Part shown: piece by piece, positions 28,776 through 38,819 of the stretch | How the letters are laid out: every line of letters begins with the position of its first letter | Position numbering within the stretch: the stretch's first letter is position 1 | Assembly (NCBI RefSeq): GCF_002008225.1 | Contig: NZ_MRDH01000025.1 | Coordinates: 1 to 64,000, forward strand | DNA from: Agrobacterium salinitolerans | Lineage (GTDB): Bacteria > Pseudomonadota > Alphaproteobacteria > Rhizobiales > Rhizobiaceae | Reading direction: 5' to 3' | DNA: 64,000 nucleotides | Notes under the pieces: model-generated | Told to the model about the DNA's origin: nothing | Database searches by the model: none | Seen by the model: only the letters and a program-made list of their open reading frames with translations | Made by a program: the position numbers and the translations under genes

Positions 28776-29270
28776 ATGTTTGACGACTATCTGACCTGGA
28801 AACCCTATTTCGAGATTGTGCCGATGCAGCATGAGGATTGCGCCGCGGTGGCGGAGTTGCATGCGCTGCGCTTTCCGCGCCCGTGGAACGACGGGGAGTT
28901 TTCCGGCCTGCTCACGCAAGGGGCTGTTTTCGGTGCTGTCGCACGCCAGACCAACGCCTTTTTCAGCAAGCCGCTCGGTGGTTTCGTGCTGGCGCGGGAA
29001 GTGGCGGGCGAGGCGGAAATCCTGACCGTTGCCGTGGCCGACAAGTTCGCACGCGCGGGGCTCGGCTGGCGTCTGATGCAATCGGCTATCCGCGAGGCGA
29101 TGATGCGCGGCGCGGAAACCATGTTTCTCGAGGTGGATAATAATAACGCCTCCGCCGTCGGGCTCTATAAGAAGCTCGGCTTCAAAACTGTCGCGGAACG
29201 CAAGGCCTATTACACCGCCAAGGATGGAACGAAGTCGACGGCGCTTGTCATGCGCCGCGATCTTCGCTAG
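28776..29270 (+). CDS. rimI: RimI-like N-acetyltransferase
   Basis: 164-residue GNAT protein. The acetyl-CoA loop is in VAVADKFARAGLGWRLMQ, and the later MFLEVDNNNASAVGLYKKLGF is the RimI signature. RimI acetylates the N-terminus of ribosomal protein S18 in E. coli; the target here is inferred. It sits between tsaB and the Fur-family gene and ends 64 bases before the latter's GTG start. Confidence 0.88.
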   Translation: MFDDYLTWKPYFEIVPMQHEDCAAVAELHALRFPRPWNDGEFSGLLTQGAVFGAVARQTNAFFSKPLGGFVLAREVAGEAEILTVAVADKFARAGLGWRLMQSAIREAMMRGAETMFLEVDNNNASAVGLYKKLGFKTVAERKAYYTAKDGTKSTALVMRRDLR

Positions 29271-29334
29271 TTCCCTGCGACAGGCATTTTTTCGGCGAAA
29301 GCCGCAAACCGCGAGTCTCAAAAGGCCAGAAGAC

Positions 29335-29763
29335 GTGACAGACCTTTCGAAAACGCTGGAGGAGCTTTGTGCCGAACGCGGCATGCGGATGACGGATCAA
29401 CGCCGTGTTATCGCCCGCGTCCTTCAGGAGTCAGCCGACCATCCCGATGTCGAAGAGCTTTACCGCCGTTCCTCCGCCGTGGACCCGCGCATCTCGATTT
29501 CCACCGTCTACAGAACGGTGAAGCTGTTCGAGGATGCCGGCATCATCGAGCGTCACGATTTTCGCGACGGCCGCTCGCGCTACGAGACCGTGCCCGAAGA
29601 ACATCATGATCACCTGATCGATTTGAAGAACGGCGTGGTCATCGAATTTCATTCAGCCGAGATCGAGGCCCTTCAGGAAAAGATCGCCCGTGAACACGGC
29701 TTCAAGCTCGTGGATCACCGACTAGAACTTTACGGCGTGCCGTTGAAGCCAGGCGAACGTTGA
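29335..29763 (+). CDS. mur: Fur-family metal regulator, probably Mur (manganese)
   Basis: 142 residues from GTG 29335, the best fit to family length. The DNA-binding domain has GMRMTDQRRVIARVLQES and SISTVYRTVKLFEDAGIIERH, and metal ligands are in EEHHDHLIDLKNG. The CxxC pairs that bind structural zinc in E. coli Fur are absent; the only cysteine is at residue 11. Rhizobial proteins of this type mainly repress manganese uptake (sit/mntH) and have been called both Fur and Mur. Manganese specificity is inferred. olsA follows 30 bases later. Confidence 0.88.
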   Translation: MTDLSKTLEELCAERGMRMTDQRRVIARVLQESADHPDVEELYRRSSAVDPRISISTVYRTVKLFEDAGIIERHDFRDGRSRYETVPEEHHDHLIDLKNGVVIEFHSAEIEALQEKIAREHGFKLVDHRLELYGVPLKPGER

Positions 29764-29793
29764 GACCCCGGTGAACGAGCGGGCGTTTTTCCC

Positions 29794-30588
29794 ATGATGT
29801 GGCTCCGGACAGCCTATATTGCGGTCATTCTCCTGATCGTCACGCTTGTCTTGCTGCCGCTTCAACTGCTGGGCCTTGCCTTCGACTGGCGGCTTCGCCG
29901 TCGCATTCCGCGCCTCTGGCATCGCATCGCCTGCCATGTCCTCGGCATCCGCGTTCATGTGCACGGCGATGTGGAGCGGGCGAAACCGCTGATGCTGGCG
30001 GTCAATCATGCCTCGTGGAAGGATATCCTCGTTTTGGGCAGCATTGCCGATGTGGTATTCATTGCCAAGACCGAGGTGCGGGACTGGCCGGTGTTCGGCT
30101 GGCTCGCCCGCTTGCAGAAAAGCATCTTCGTTCAGCGTGAGCAGAAGCGCAGCACCGGCGCGCAGGTGAGCGAGATCGCCAGTCGCATGGCGGATGGCGA
30201 AATTGTCGTCCTGTTCCCCGAAGGCACCACCTCGGACGGTAACCGCATGCTCGCCGTCAAATCCTCGCTCTTCGGCGCGGCCTCCACCGCCGCTGAACAG
30301 GTGCCGGGAAAGCTGGTTTATGTCCAGCCGGTCGCCATTGCCTATACAAGGGTGCAGGGCATGGCCATGGGGCGTTACCATCGCGTCATCGCCGCCTGGC
30401 CGGGCAGCATCACGCTCGTGCCGCATCTGCTCGGCATCATCAGGGCCGGCGCCATCGATGTCGACGTGACATTCGGTGACAGCGTTCCGTTCCACAGCAC
30501 GGATAACCGTAAGCGCTTGGCGACCGATGTTGCCGCCGCCATCCGCTCCATGCTGGCCTTCAGCCTGCGCGGCGGCTGGCGGAATTAG
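29794..30588 (+). CDS. olsA: Lyso-ornithine lipid O-acyltransferase OlsA (PlsC family)
   Basis: 264 residues. An N-terminal membrane segment (about 7-30) precedes a PlsC acyltransferase domain with NHASWKD (His72-x4-Asp77) and FPEGTTSDGNR. Either 1-acyl-glycerol-3-phosphate or lyso-ornithine lipid could be the acceptor. I favour OlsA from its rhizobial context and overall sequence, with OlsB in the same window at 16907. It lies between mur and miaB. Confidence 0.8.
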   Translation: MMWLRTAYIAVILLIVTLVLLPLQLLGLAFDWRLRRRIPRLWHRIACHVLGIRVHVHGDVERAKPLMLAVNHASWKDILVLGSIADVVFIAKTEVRDWPVFGWLARLQKSIFVQREQKRSTGAQVSEIASRMADGEIVVLFPEGTTSDGNRMLAVKSSLFGAASTAAEQVPGKLVYVQPVAIAYTRVQGMAMGRYHRVIAAWPGSITLVPHLLGIIRAGAIDVDVTFGDSVPFHSTDNRKRLATDVAAAIRSMLAFSLRGGWRN

Positions 30589-30653
30589 CGAGATCGTAGC
30601 TTTTCCGGCATTTTTCTGTTTAATCTGGCCGGGAAAAACACTAGATAGCCGCC

Positions 30654-32057
30654 ATGACCCAGGAAACGCTTGGCCTTGACGCCACACCCATGATCGCCCG
30701 CAACGGTTCGAACAGCCGAAAGGTCTTCATCAAGACCTATGGCTGTCAGATGAATGTCTACGATTCCGTCCGTATGAGCGATGCGTTGGCGAAGGACGGT
30801 TACGTTCAGACCGAGGATATGGGCGAGGCGGATCTGGTTCTGCTGAACACCTGTCATATCCGTGAAAAGGCGGCTGAAAAGGTCTATTCGGCGCTTGGCC
30901 GCCTGCGCGACATGAAAAAATCGCGCGAAGAGCAGGGCCGCGAATTCATGATCGGCGTTGCCGGCTGTGTCGCGCAGGCGGAAGGCGAGGAAATCCTGCG
31001 CCGCGCGCCCGCCGTCGATGTCGTGATCGGCCCGCAGACCTATCACCGCCTGCCTGACGCCTTAAAGCGGGTGCGCGGCGGTGAGCGCGTCATCGAGACC
31101 GAGTATGCGGTTGAGGACAAGTTCGAGCACCTGCCGGTCGCGGAGAAAGCGACATTGCGGACACGCGGCGTCACGGCGTTCCTGACCGTGCAGGAAGGTT
31201 GCGACAAGTTCTGTACCTTCTGTGTCGTGCCCTATACGCGCGGTTCGGAAGTCTCCCGCCCCGTGCGCCAGATCGTCGATGAAGCGATGAAGCTCGTCGA
31301 TGCCGGCGTGCGCGAGATCACGCTGCTGGGCCAAAACGTCAATGCCTGGCAGGGCGAAGGCCCGAAGGGCGAGAAATGGGGCCTTGCCGAACTGCTTTAC
31401 CGGCTGGCGGAAATTCCCGGCCTTGCACGGCTTCGCTACACCACAAGCCATCCGCGCGACATGGACGAGCGCCTGATCGGCGCGCATCGCGATCTGCGCA
31501 TCCTGATGCCCTATCTGCACCTGCCTGTTCAGTCCGGCTCGGATCGCATTCTCAAAGCGATGAACCGTCGCCATACGGGTGAGGAATATATCCAGCTCAT
31601 TGAAAAAATCCGGAGCGCGCGCCCTGATATCGCCATGTCGGGGGATTTTATTGTCGGCTTCCCCGGCGAGACGGATCGCGATTTCGAAGATACGATGGCG
31701 ATGGTCGAGACCGTGAAATATGCGCAGGCCTTCTCGTTCAAATACTCCACCCGCCCCGGCACGCCGGGAGCCGATCTCACCGATCAGGTTGCGGAAGAGG
31801 TGAAGGCCGAACGACTGGAAAGATTGCAGGCCCTGTTGCTGCGGCAGCAGAAGGAATTTGCTGAATCGCTGGTCGGAAAAACCATGGATGTGTTGCTGGA
31901 AAAGCCCGGTCGCATGCCTGAGCAGTTGATAGGTCGCTCTCCGTGGCTGCAATCCGTGAATCTTGATGCAAAGACGTTGAAAATCGGTGACATTGTTAAT
32001 GTACGAATCACCGCAACGGGTCCAAACAGCTTGTTTGCCGAGGTGGCAGGGAGTTAG
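30654..32057 (+). CDS. miaB: tRNA-2-methylthio-N6-dimethylallyladenosine synthase MiaB
   Basis: 467 residues. The N-terminal methylthiotransferase domain has three conserved cysteines ([25 protein letters not shown]). The radical SAM domain has C183DKFCTFC190, and a C-terminal TRAM domain starts near residue 395. It adds ms2 to i6A37 in tRNAs reading U-starting codons, using two 4Fe-4S clusters. Spacing to phoH is about 40 bases. The miaB-phoH-ybeY-corC-lnt order is conserved in many proteobacteria. Confidence 0.97.
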   Translation: MTQETLGLDATPMIARNGSNSRKVFIKTYGCQMNVYDSVRMSDALAKDGYVQTEDMGEADLVLLNTCHIREKAAEKVYSALGRLRDMKKSREEQGREFMIGVAGCVAQAEGEEILRRAPAVDVVIGPQTYHRLPDALKRVRGGERVIETEYAVEDKFEHLPVAEKATLRTRGVTAFLTVQEGCDKFCTFCVVPYTRGSEVSRPVRQIVDEAMKLVDAGVREITLLGQNVNAWQGEGPKGEKWGLAELLYRLAEIPGLARLRYTTSHPRDMDERLIGAHRDLRILMPYLHLPVQSGSDRILKAMNRRHTGEEYIQLIEKIRSARPDIAMSGDFIVGFPGETDRDFEDTMAMVETVKYAQAFSFKYSTRPGTPGADLTDQVAEEVKAERLERLQALLLRQQKEFAESLVGKTMDVLLEKPGRMPEQLIGRSPWLQSVNLDAKTLKIGDIVNVRITATGPNSLFAEVAGS

Positions 32058-32097
32058 AGTGAGGAGCCGACACTGATTGGGACAGGAGCCTGACCGC

Positions 32098-33153
<1,056 letters not shown>

Positions 33154-33163
33154 CATAAAGACG

Positions 33164-33670
33164 ATGACAGTTCTGGATATTCAAATCAGCGTCGAGGCCG
33201 AAGGCTGGTCCTCGGAAGAGGACTTGGCTGCCTTTGCCACCAGGGTGCTGGATGCGGCGGTCGATTTCCTGAAGCGGGAAGAGGACCAACCCTTCCCGAA
33301 AATGCCAGTGGAGCTGTCGCTGGTCTTCACCGACGACGAAAATATCCGGGAAATCAACGCCGAATGGCGTGACAAGGACAAGGCGACCAATGTCCTGTCT
33401 TTCCCGGCTTTTCCGCTGGAGCCGGGCGCAATGCCGGGCCCCATGCTGGGCGATATCGTCATCGCGCGCGAGACGGTTGAGCGCGAAGCCCTTGAACTTG
33501 AGAAGAGTTTCGAGGATCATCTGACCCATCTGCTCGTTCATGGGTTCCTGCATTTGTTCGGTTATGACCATATGGACGAGGAAGAAGCGGAAGAAATGGA
33601 GTCGCTTGAGACTCGCATTTTGGCGGTGCTTGGCCTATCTGATCCTTACGCGGGTCAGGAACCGCTTTAA
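33164..33670 (+). CDS. ybeY: Endoribonuclease/rRNA maturation factor YbeY
   Basis: A 168-residue UPF0054 zinc metalloenzyme. The zinc triad is in HGFLHLFGYDH (His126, His130, His136). Preceding segments LSLVFTDDENIREINAEWR and KATNVLSFP are family marks. YbeY takes part in 16S rRNA 3' maturation and ribosome quality control; in Sinorhizobium it also affects small-RNA regulation. It lies 10 bases after phoH and 15 bases before the CorC-like gene. Confidence 0.96.
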   Translation: MTVLDIQISVEAEGWSSEEDLAAFATRVLDAAVDFLKREEDQPFPKMPVELSLVFTDDENIREINAEWRDKDKATNVLSFPAFPLEPGAMPGPMLGDIVIARETVEREALELEKSFEDHLTHLLVHGFLHLFGYDHMDEEEAEEMESLETRILAVLGLSDPYAGQEPL

Positions 33671-33685
33671 ATATTGTCTGGAGCC

Positions 33686-34831
33686 ATGAACGAACATTCT
33701 GCACGACCTGCCAATGAGGGCAGAGAAAACGGCGAGCAGTCCTCTTCGGAGGAGGGCAGTAGTCACTTACGTCAGGACTACAATGCCAAACCGAAATCGA
33801 CCATCTGGTCACGCATCGCACGGTTGCTGAAACCATCTCAGGGCGAGCGCCTGCGCGAGGATTTGACCGACGCGCTGATGGACGACACCGAAATCGGTGC
33901 GGCCTTTTCGCCCGAAGAACGGGCTATGCTCAACAATATCCTGCGTTTCCGCGAGGTTCGGGTCGAAGACATCATGATCCCTCGCGTGGATATTGATGGC
34001 CTCGATGAGAATATGACGATCGGCGAGGCGCTGATCCTCTTCGAGGAAACGGGGCGTTCCCGTATGCCTGTCTATGACGAGACGCTGGATAACCCGAAGG
34101 GCATGATCCACATTCGCGATCTGCTGGCCTATGTCGCCAAGCAGGCCCGCAACAAACGCCGGGCCGGTTCGCGAAGCGTTGCTTTCGGTGAGGTGAAGGC
34201 GCCGCGTTCACCGCGGCCGAATTTCGACCTGGGACGTGTCGATCTGGAGCAGACGGTCGCCGATGCCGGACTGGTTCGCAAAATTCTTTTTGCGCCGCCC
34301 TCCATGCTGGCCTCCGACCTTTTGAAGACGATGCAGGCCCAGAGAACCCAGCTTGCGCTGGTGATCGATGAATATGGCGGCACCGACGGTCTCGTCAGCC
34401 ACGAGGATATCGTCGAAATGGTCATAGGCGACATCGATGACGAGCACGACAAGGACGAGGCGATGTTTTCGCGTCTTTCCGCCGATGTGCTTGTCGCGGA
34501 TGCACGTGCGGAACTCACCGAACTTGCCGAGGCGATCGGTCCGGCATTCGATGTTCGTGAACACCTGGAGGAAATAGATACGCTCGGCGGTCTCATCTTC
34601 TTCGCGCTCGGCCGTATTCCGGCCAAGGGCGAGGTGGTTCGGGCCGTGCCAGGTTTCGAGTTCCAGATACTCGATGCCGATAGCAGGCGCATCAAGGGCG
34701 TTCGTATCGTCCGGGATCACGGCTCCGAAGGTGAGGATGATCGCGCTCCGGGCGAAGCGGACGCCAATGAGGTGATTGCGCTGCCTGCGCCCGATGTTCG
34801 CCTCATCACGCATCAGCAGAATGCCGATTAA
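33686..34831 (+). CDS. CBS-domain protein of the TlyC/CorC (hemolysin-like) family
   Basis: 381 residues. An acidic polar N-terminus (about 1-40) precedes paired CBS domains (about 90-250: VEDIMIPRVDIDGLDENMTI and LALVIDEYGGTDGLVSHEDI) and a C-terminal CorC/HlyC domain ending near residue 345. It lacks the DUF21 membrane domain, like YbeX/CorC, which is tied to magnesium homeostasis and, through its ybeY-lnt neighbours, to ribosome function. ATG 33686 has GGAG 5 bases upstream; an in-frame TTG at 33674 is possible. Confidence 0.88.
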   Translation: MNEHSARPANEGRENGEQSSSEEGSSHLRQDYNAKPKSTIWSRIARLLKPSQGERLREDLTDALMDDTEIGAAFSPEERAMLNNILRFREVRVEDIMIPRVDIDGLDENMTIGEALILFEETGRSRMPVYDETLDNPKGMIHIRDLLAYVAKQARNKRRAGSRSVAFGEVKAPRSPRPNFDLGRVDLEQTVADAGLVRKILFAPPSMLASDLLKTMQAQRTQLALVIDEYGGTDGLVSHEDIVEMVIGDIDDEHDKDEAMFSRLSADVLVADARAELTELAEAIGPAFDVREHLEEIDTLGGLIFFALGRIPAKGEVVRAVPGFEFQILDADSRRIKGVRIVRDHGSEGEDDRAPGEADANEVIALPAPDVRLITHQQNAD

Positions 34832-34838
34832 GAAAGGT

Positions 34839-34867
34839 CGACGGGGTTTTCCCCGTCGCGCCCTTTT
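34839..34867 (+). terminator. Hairpin after the CorC-like gene
   Basis: CGACGGGG and CCCCGTCG form an 8-bp perfect stem with a TTTT loop, 8 bases after the stop codon. The tail CGCCCTTTTTC is only partly T-rich, so termination may be incomplete. The rest of the 223-base gap before lnt shows no gene or clear signal. Confidence 0.5.
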
Positions 34868-35054
34868 TCGACATCTCTCAATCCGGCAGCTATGAATGCC
34901 CGTGTTCGGCGTCGAAAAGAACATATGGCGCTTCGGTCGCCATGCCTCCTGTGGACTGCGAATCTTTTTTCCTTTACGTCGGGTCTGAGGGAAAATTCCG
35001 CGGCGCGGCCTTGTCGGCTGCGGGCTTTTCCCGACGCGCATAAACGGAGATGGC

Positions 35055-36638
35055 ATGGAGCGTCTTGCAGGCAGGGTAATGCTGGCCGGCGGCATGAGCC
35101 GCGCAGTTATGGCGATTGCTGCAGGTGCGGTCGGGGCGCTCGCTCTGCCTCCATTCGGCTTTTTCGCGGCGCTGTTTTTCTCTTTCACCCTACTTGTCTG
35201 GCTCGTGGACGGCTGCACAGGCAAACCTGGGGGCGGCCTCTTCAGCCGCGTCATGCCGGCCTTCGGCATCGGCTGGTGTTTCGGGCTCGGTTACTTCGTG
35301 GCGGGCCTATGGTGGCTCGGCAATGCTCTTCTGCTGGAGGCCGATGAATTCGCCTGGGCGCTGCCGCTCGCCATTCTTGGCCTCCCCGCTTTTCTGGCAT
35401 TGTTTTACGGTTTTGCGGTTGCGGCAGCCAACCTCCTCTGGTCGGAGGGCCTCGGCCGTATCGCTGCACTTGCTGCCGCGTTCGGTTTTTCAGAATGGCT
35501 GCGCAGCTTCCTGGCCACCGGCTTTCCCTGGAACGCGATTGGCTACGGCATCATGCCCGTCCCGATCATGATGCAATCGGTGCATCTGCTTGGCCTTTTC
35601 AGCATAACGACGCTTGCGGTTTTCATCTTCGCCTCGCCCGCACTGATAGGCACGAAAAAAGGCATGTGGCCGGGTCTCGCTGTGGCGGGCCTGCTGCTGG
35701 CCGGCCATTTCGGGTATGGCTTTTACCGTCTCCAGACGCCGGCGGAGGTGCCCGCAGACGCACTGACCGTTCGGATTGTGCAGCCTTCCATCGATCAGTC
35801 ACGCAAGATGCTGAACGCGGACAGGGCGGAGATTTTCGGCGAGCATCTGCGGCTCTCGGCTCTGCCGCCGGGCGAAGGGAAAAAGCGCCCTGATATCATC
35901 GTCTGGCCGGAAACCTCCGTGCCGTTCATTCTGACGCAAAATCCGGATGCTTTGGCGGAAATCGCCAAAACGCTGGAGGATGGGCAGGTGCTGTTCACCG
36001 GCGCCGTCAGAATGGAAGATCAGGGTGCAGGCCGTCCGCCGCGTTATTACAATTCGGTCTATGCGATCGACAGCCAGGGCGAGATCATCGGCGCGACCGA
36101 CAAGGTGCATCTGACCCCCTTTGGCGAATACGTTCCCTTTGAAGGTATCCTGCGGGAATTCGGCATCGACAATGTCATCGCTTTGCCGGGTGGCTTTTCC
36201 GCCGCTTCCTCGCGCACGCCGCTCACTCTTCCTTCGGGTAAGACCTTCTATCCTCTCATCTGTTACGAGATCATTTTCCCGGGTGAGATGACGCCGGGGC
36301 TGGCTGGCTCGGCCGCCATCCTGAATGTGACCAATGATGGCTGGTTCGGTGATACGCCTGGCCCCTATCAGCATTTTCTGCAGGCGAGAGTCCGGGCCGT
36401 TGAGACGGGCGTGCCGGTGATTCGCGGCGCGAATACCGGGATTTCAGCCGTCATAGACCCCTATGGCCGCATTATTGCGGGGCTCGATTACGGTCGGGTG
36501 GGAATTGTTGACGCCACTTTGAGTGGTGGGTCAAACGACGCATTTACTTACGACACACATCGGACGTATTTCTGGTTGATTTTTTCTATCTTGATGATCG
36601 TTGCGGTATTTCCCGCCTTGAGTTTCGCTCGGCGCTAG
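35055..36638 (+). CDS. lnt: Apolipoprotein N-acyltransferase
   Basis: A 527-residue integral membrane enzyme of the carbon-nitrogen hydrolase superfamily. About six N-terminal helices (residues 15-220) precede the catalytic domain with Glu near 286 (WPETSVPF), Lys near 350 (TDKVHLTPFGEYVPF) and Cys near 403 (CYEIIFPGE). It adds the third acyl chain to lipoproteins after LspA cleavage. The ATG at 35055 gives full family length with AACGGAGATGGC upstream; an ATG at 35079 is a weaker option. Confidence 0.95.
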   Translation: MERLAGRVMLAGGMSRAVMAIAAGAVGALALPPFGFFAALFFSFTLLVWLVDGCTGKPGGGLFSRVMPAFGIGWCFGLGYFVAGLWWLGNALLLEADEFAWALPLAILGLPAFLALFYGFAVAAANLLWSEGLGRIAALAAAFGFSEWLRSFLATGFPWNAIGYGIMPVPIMMQSVHLLGLFSITTLAVFIFASPALIGTKKGMWPGLAVAGLLLAGHFGYGFYRLQTPAEVPADALTVRIVQPSIDQSRKMLNADRAEIFGEHLRLSALPPGEGKKRPDIIVWPETSVPFILTQNPDALAEIAKTLEDGQVLFTGAVRMEDQGAGRPPRYYNSVYAIDSQGEIIGATDKVHLTPFGEYVPFEGILREFGIDNVIALPGGFSAASSRTPLTLPSGKTFYPLICYEIIFPGEMTPGLAGSAAILNVTNDGWFGDTPGPYQHFLQARVRAVETGVPVIRGANTGISAVIDPYGRIIAGLDYGRVGIVDATLSGGSNDAFTYDTHRTYFWLIFSILMIVAVFPALSFARR

Positions 36639-36640
36639 AA

Positions 36641-36669
36641 TTGACCGGGAACCCCTGTAATTGCATAGT
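36641..36669 (+). promoter_or_regulatory. Candidate sigma-70 promoter for praR
   Basis: TTGACC (36641-36646), 17 bases, CATAGT (36664-36669), starting right after the lnt stop. The leader would be about 100 bases. Confidence 0.5.
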
Positions 36670-36774
36670 GAATACGTCAGTCGTAAAACAAGTTTAGACG
36701 CTGTCGAATTGCCGACTCATTTCTTCGAAATGTAATGAAGCGAGATATCAACCCTTTCCGAGTGTCAGGACCGC

Positions 36775-37197
36775 ATGATGACCGAGAATAAGAAAAAGCC
36801 TAACCCGATCGACATTCATGTCGGAAGCCGAATTCGCCTTCGCAGAACCATGCTGGGCATGAGTCAGGAAAAGCTTGGCGAAAGCCTCGGAATTACCTTT
36901 CAGCAAATCCAGAAATATGAAAAAGGCACGAACCGCGTCGGCGCCAGCCGCCTCCAGAATATTTCCGGTATTCTCAATGTGCCCGTTTCCTTTTTCTTCG
37001 AGGATGCACCCGGCGATCAGGCTGGTGGCACGACCGGTATGGCAGAAGCCTCTAGCTCCAATTACGTGGTCGACTTTCTGTCCTCGGCTGAAGGTCTGCA
37101 GCTGAACCGCGCCTTCGTGAAGATCGCCGATCCGAAGGTTCGCCGCCGTCTCGTCGATCTCGTCAAGGCGCTCGCCGCTGAGGGTGACGCCGAGTAA
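36775..37197 (+). CDS. praR: XRE-family transcriptional regulator, PraR/PhrR-like
   Basis: 140 residues. A Cro/C1-type helix-turn-helix (about residues 15-70: LRRTMLGMSQEKLGESLGIT and QIQKYEKGTNRVGASRL) is followed by a short C-terminal region with no sensor domain. It closely resembles the alphaproteobacterial regulator called PraR in Rhizobium leguminosarum (represses quorum-sensing and attachment genes) and PhrR in Sinorhizobium. Two adjacent ATGs (36775, 36778) follow AGGA. It has its own promoter and terminator and precedes metK. Confidence 0.85.
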   Translation: MMTENKKKPNPIDIHVGSRIRLRRTMLGMSQEKLGESLGITFQQIQKYEKGTNRVGASRLQNISGILNVPVSFFFEDAPGDQAGGTTGMAEASSSNYVVDFLSSAEGLQLNRAFVKIADPKVRRRLVDLVKALAAEGDAE

Positions 37198-37248
37198 GCG
37201 CAGCCCGCGCGACGCAGAAAATTTCCGGCACGGGATGCCGGGCACTCA

Positions 37249-37272
37249 ACGGTCCGCAAGGACCGTTTTTTT
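37249..37272 (+). terminator. Rho-independent terminator of praR
   Basis: ACGGTCC, GCAA tetraloop, GGACCGT, then a run of seven T. It separates praR from metK. Confidence 0.88.
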
Positions 37273-37295
37273 GTGCGCGATTAGAAAGGAATTCT

Positions 37296-37317
37296 CACAT
37301 AAAGATATATTTATGTG
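37296..37317. promoter_or_regulatory. Perfect 22-bp inverted repeat upstream of metK
   Basis: CACATAAA and TTTATGTG are perfect 8-base arms around GATATA, 70 bases before the metK start. A possible promoter (TTGTTT 37327-37332, 17 bases, TAACAA 37350-37355) lies just downstream. The site looks like a dimeric-regulator operator. The core resembles ATAAAGAT-ATCTTTAT-type sites that I associate, from memory only, with SahR/ArsR-family control of methionine-cycle genes. Confidence 0.5.
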
Positions 37318-37387
37318 GTTGTGTCCTTGTTTTTCACGACCGAAATGACTAACAAACTCCAAGACCGTTCTTTGAGGGGAATCCCGC

Positions 37388-38650
37388 ATGCGTGCCAATT
37401 ATCTGTTCACCAGCGAGTCCGTGGCTGAGGGTCATCCGGACAAGGTTTGTGATCGTATCTCCGATGAAATCGTGGATCTCATCTATCGTGAAGCGTCCAA
37501 GACGGGCGTTGACCCGTGGACCGTGCGCATCGCATGCGAAACGCTTGCGACCACCAACCGCGTCGTTATCGCCGGTGAGGTTCGGGTTCCCGATACGCTT
37601 CTGAAGAAGGACAAGGACGGCAAGGTTCTCAAGGACGCCGCTGGCCACCCGGTCATCAACCCTTCGAAGTTCAAGTCCGCCGCCCGCAAGGCGATCCGCG
37701 ACATCGGTTACGAGCAGGATGGTTTCCACTGGAAGACCGCCAAGATCGACGTTCTCCTGCACCCGCAGTCTGCCGATATCGCGCAGGGCGTGGATAACGC
37801 TTCCGACAAGCAGGGCGACGAGGGCGCCGGTGACCAGGGCATCATGTTCGGTTACGCCTGCAAGGAAACGCCGGACCTGATGCCGGCGCCGATCTATTAT
37901 TCCCACCGCATTTTGCAGCTGCTGGCCACCGCCCGTAAGAGCGGTGAGGGCGAAGCGGCAAAGCTCGGCCCCGACGCCAAGAGCCAGGTGACCGTTCGTT
38001 ACGTCGACGGCAAGGCTTCGGAAGCCGTGTCCATCGTTCTGTCCACCCAACACCTCGATGCCAGCTGGGACTCGAAGAAGGTGCGTGAGGTCGTCGAACC
38101 CTATATTCGCGAAGCTCTGGGTGACCTGAAGATCGCTGACGATTGCCAGTGGTATATCAACCCGACGGGTAAGTTCGTCATCGGCGGTCCCGATGGCGAT
38201 GCCGGCCTGACTGGCCGCAAGATCATCGTCGATACCTATGGCGGTGCTGCTCCCCATGGCGGCGGCGCATTCTCCGGCAAGGACACGACCAAGGTCGACC
38301 GTTCCGCCGCTTATGCCGCCCGCTATCTCGCCAAAAACGTCGTGGCTGCTGGTCTGGCGGAGCGCTGCACGATCCAGATTTCCTATGCGATCGGCGTCGC
38401 CCAGCCGCTGTCGATCTATGTCGATCTGCATGGCACCGGCAAGGTCAGCGAAGATCAGGTCGAAGCCGCGATCCGCAAGGTCATGGACCTGTCGCCGTCG
38501 GGCATTCGCCGTCATCTCGATCTTAACAAGCCGATCTACGCCAAGACCTCCTCCTATGGCCATTTCGGCCGGAAAGCCGGCCGCGACGGCTCCTTCTCCT
38601 GGGAGAAGCTGGATCTGGTGAAGCCGCTTAAGGAAGCTCTGAGCGCTTGA
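37388..38650 (+). CDS. metK: S-adenosylmethionine synthetase
   Basis: A 420-residue MetK that makes SAM from methionine and ATP. Family marks are [15 protein letters not shown] (residues 8-22), [12 protein letters not shown] and [16 protein letters not shown]. It is slightly longer than E. coli MetK because of inserts such as [25 protein letters not shown] ribosome-binding site precedes the ATG. SAM is the cofactor for MiaB, TrmB and the other methyltransferases in this window. Transcription is likely separate from praR, with an inverted-repeat operator upstream. Confidence 0.97.
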   Translation: MRANYLFTSESVAEGHPDKVCDRISDEIVDLIYREASKTGVDPWTVRIACETLATTNRVVIAGEVRVPDTLLKKDKDGKVLKDAAGHPVINPSKFKSAARKAIRDIGYEQDGFHWKTAKIDVLLHPQSADIAQGVDNASDKQGDEGAGDQGIMFGYACKETPDLMPAPIYYSHRILQLLATARKSGEGEAAKLGPDAKSQVTVRYVDGKASEAVSIVLSTQHLDASWDSKKVREVVEPYIREALGDLKIADDCQWYINPTGKFVIGGPDGDAGLTGRKIIVDTYGGAAPHGGGAFSGKDTTKVDRSAAYAARYLAKNVVAAGLAERCTIQISYAIGVAQPLSIYVDLHGTGKVSEDQVEAAIRKVMDLSPSGIRRHLDLNKPIYAKTSSYGHFGRKAGRDGSFSWEKLDLVKPLKEALSA

Positions 38651-38698
38651 AGCATTTCCGGTAAAACTGCGTCGCGGTTTTACGTCCGGAGAAGGCGC
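38651..38698. repeat. Rhizobial-type palindromic repeat, copy A (after metK)
   Basis: A 48-base element starting directly after the metK stop. It begins AGCATTTCCGGTAAAAC and continues GCGGTTTTACGTCCGGA. The inner arms GTAAAAC and GTTTTAC and outer arms TCCGG/CCGGA can pair. It is about 83% identical to copy B at 39519. No recombinase or transposase is associated. Confidence 0.75.
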
Positions 38699-38756
38699 GG
38701 CTCTTTCTAAGCTTGTCATTCGGCGGCGATTGAGAGATACCGACTGCACCTTTTGT

Positions 38757-38792
38757 AACCCGCACAGTGCCCAACGCGGTGCTGTGCGGGTT
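38757..38792. other. Strong stem-loop between metK and trmB
   Basis: AACCCGCACAG (38757-38767) pairs perfectly with CTGTGCGGGTT (38782-38792) around a 14-base loop. No proper T-run follows on the plus strand (AAATCTATTTG), so it is a poor terminator in that direction. It ends 27 bases before the trmB ATG. Role unknown: attenuating structure, RNA processing site or operator. Confidence 0.55.
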
Positions 38793-38819
38793 AAATCTAT
38801 TTGTTGTTGAGAGTATGAG

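Noticed and set aside
37198-37387. SAM riboswitch upstream of metK
   Set aside because: The gap contains a terminator of praR, an inverted repeat and a promoter, but I could not fold a pseudoknot or a known SAM aptamer core.
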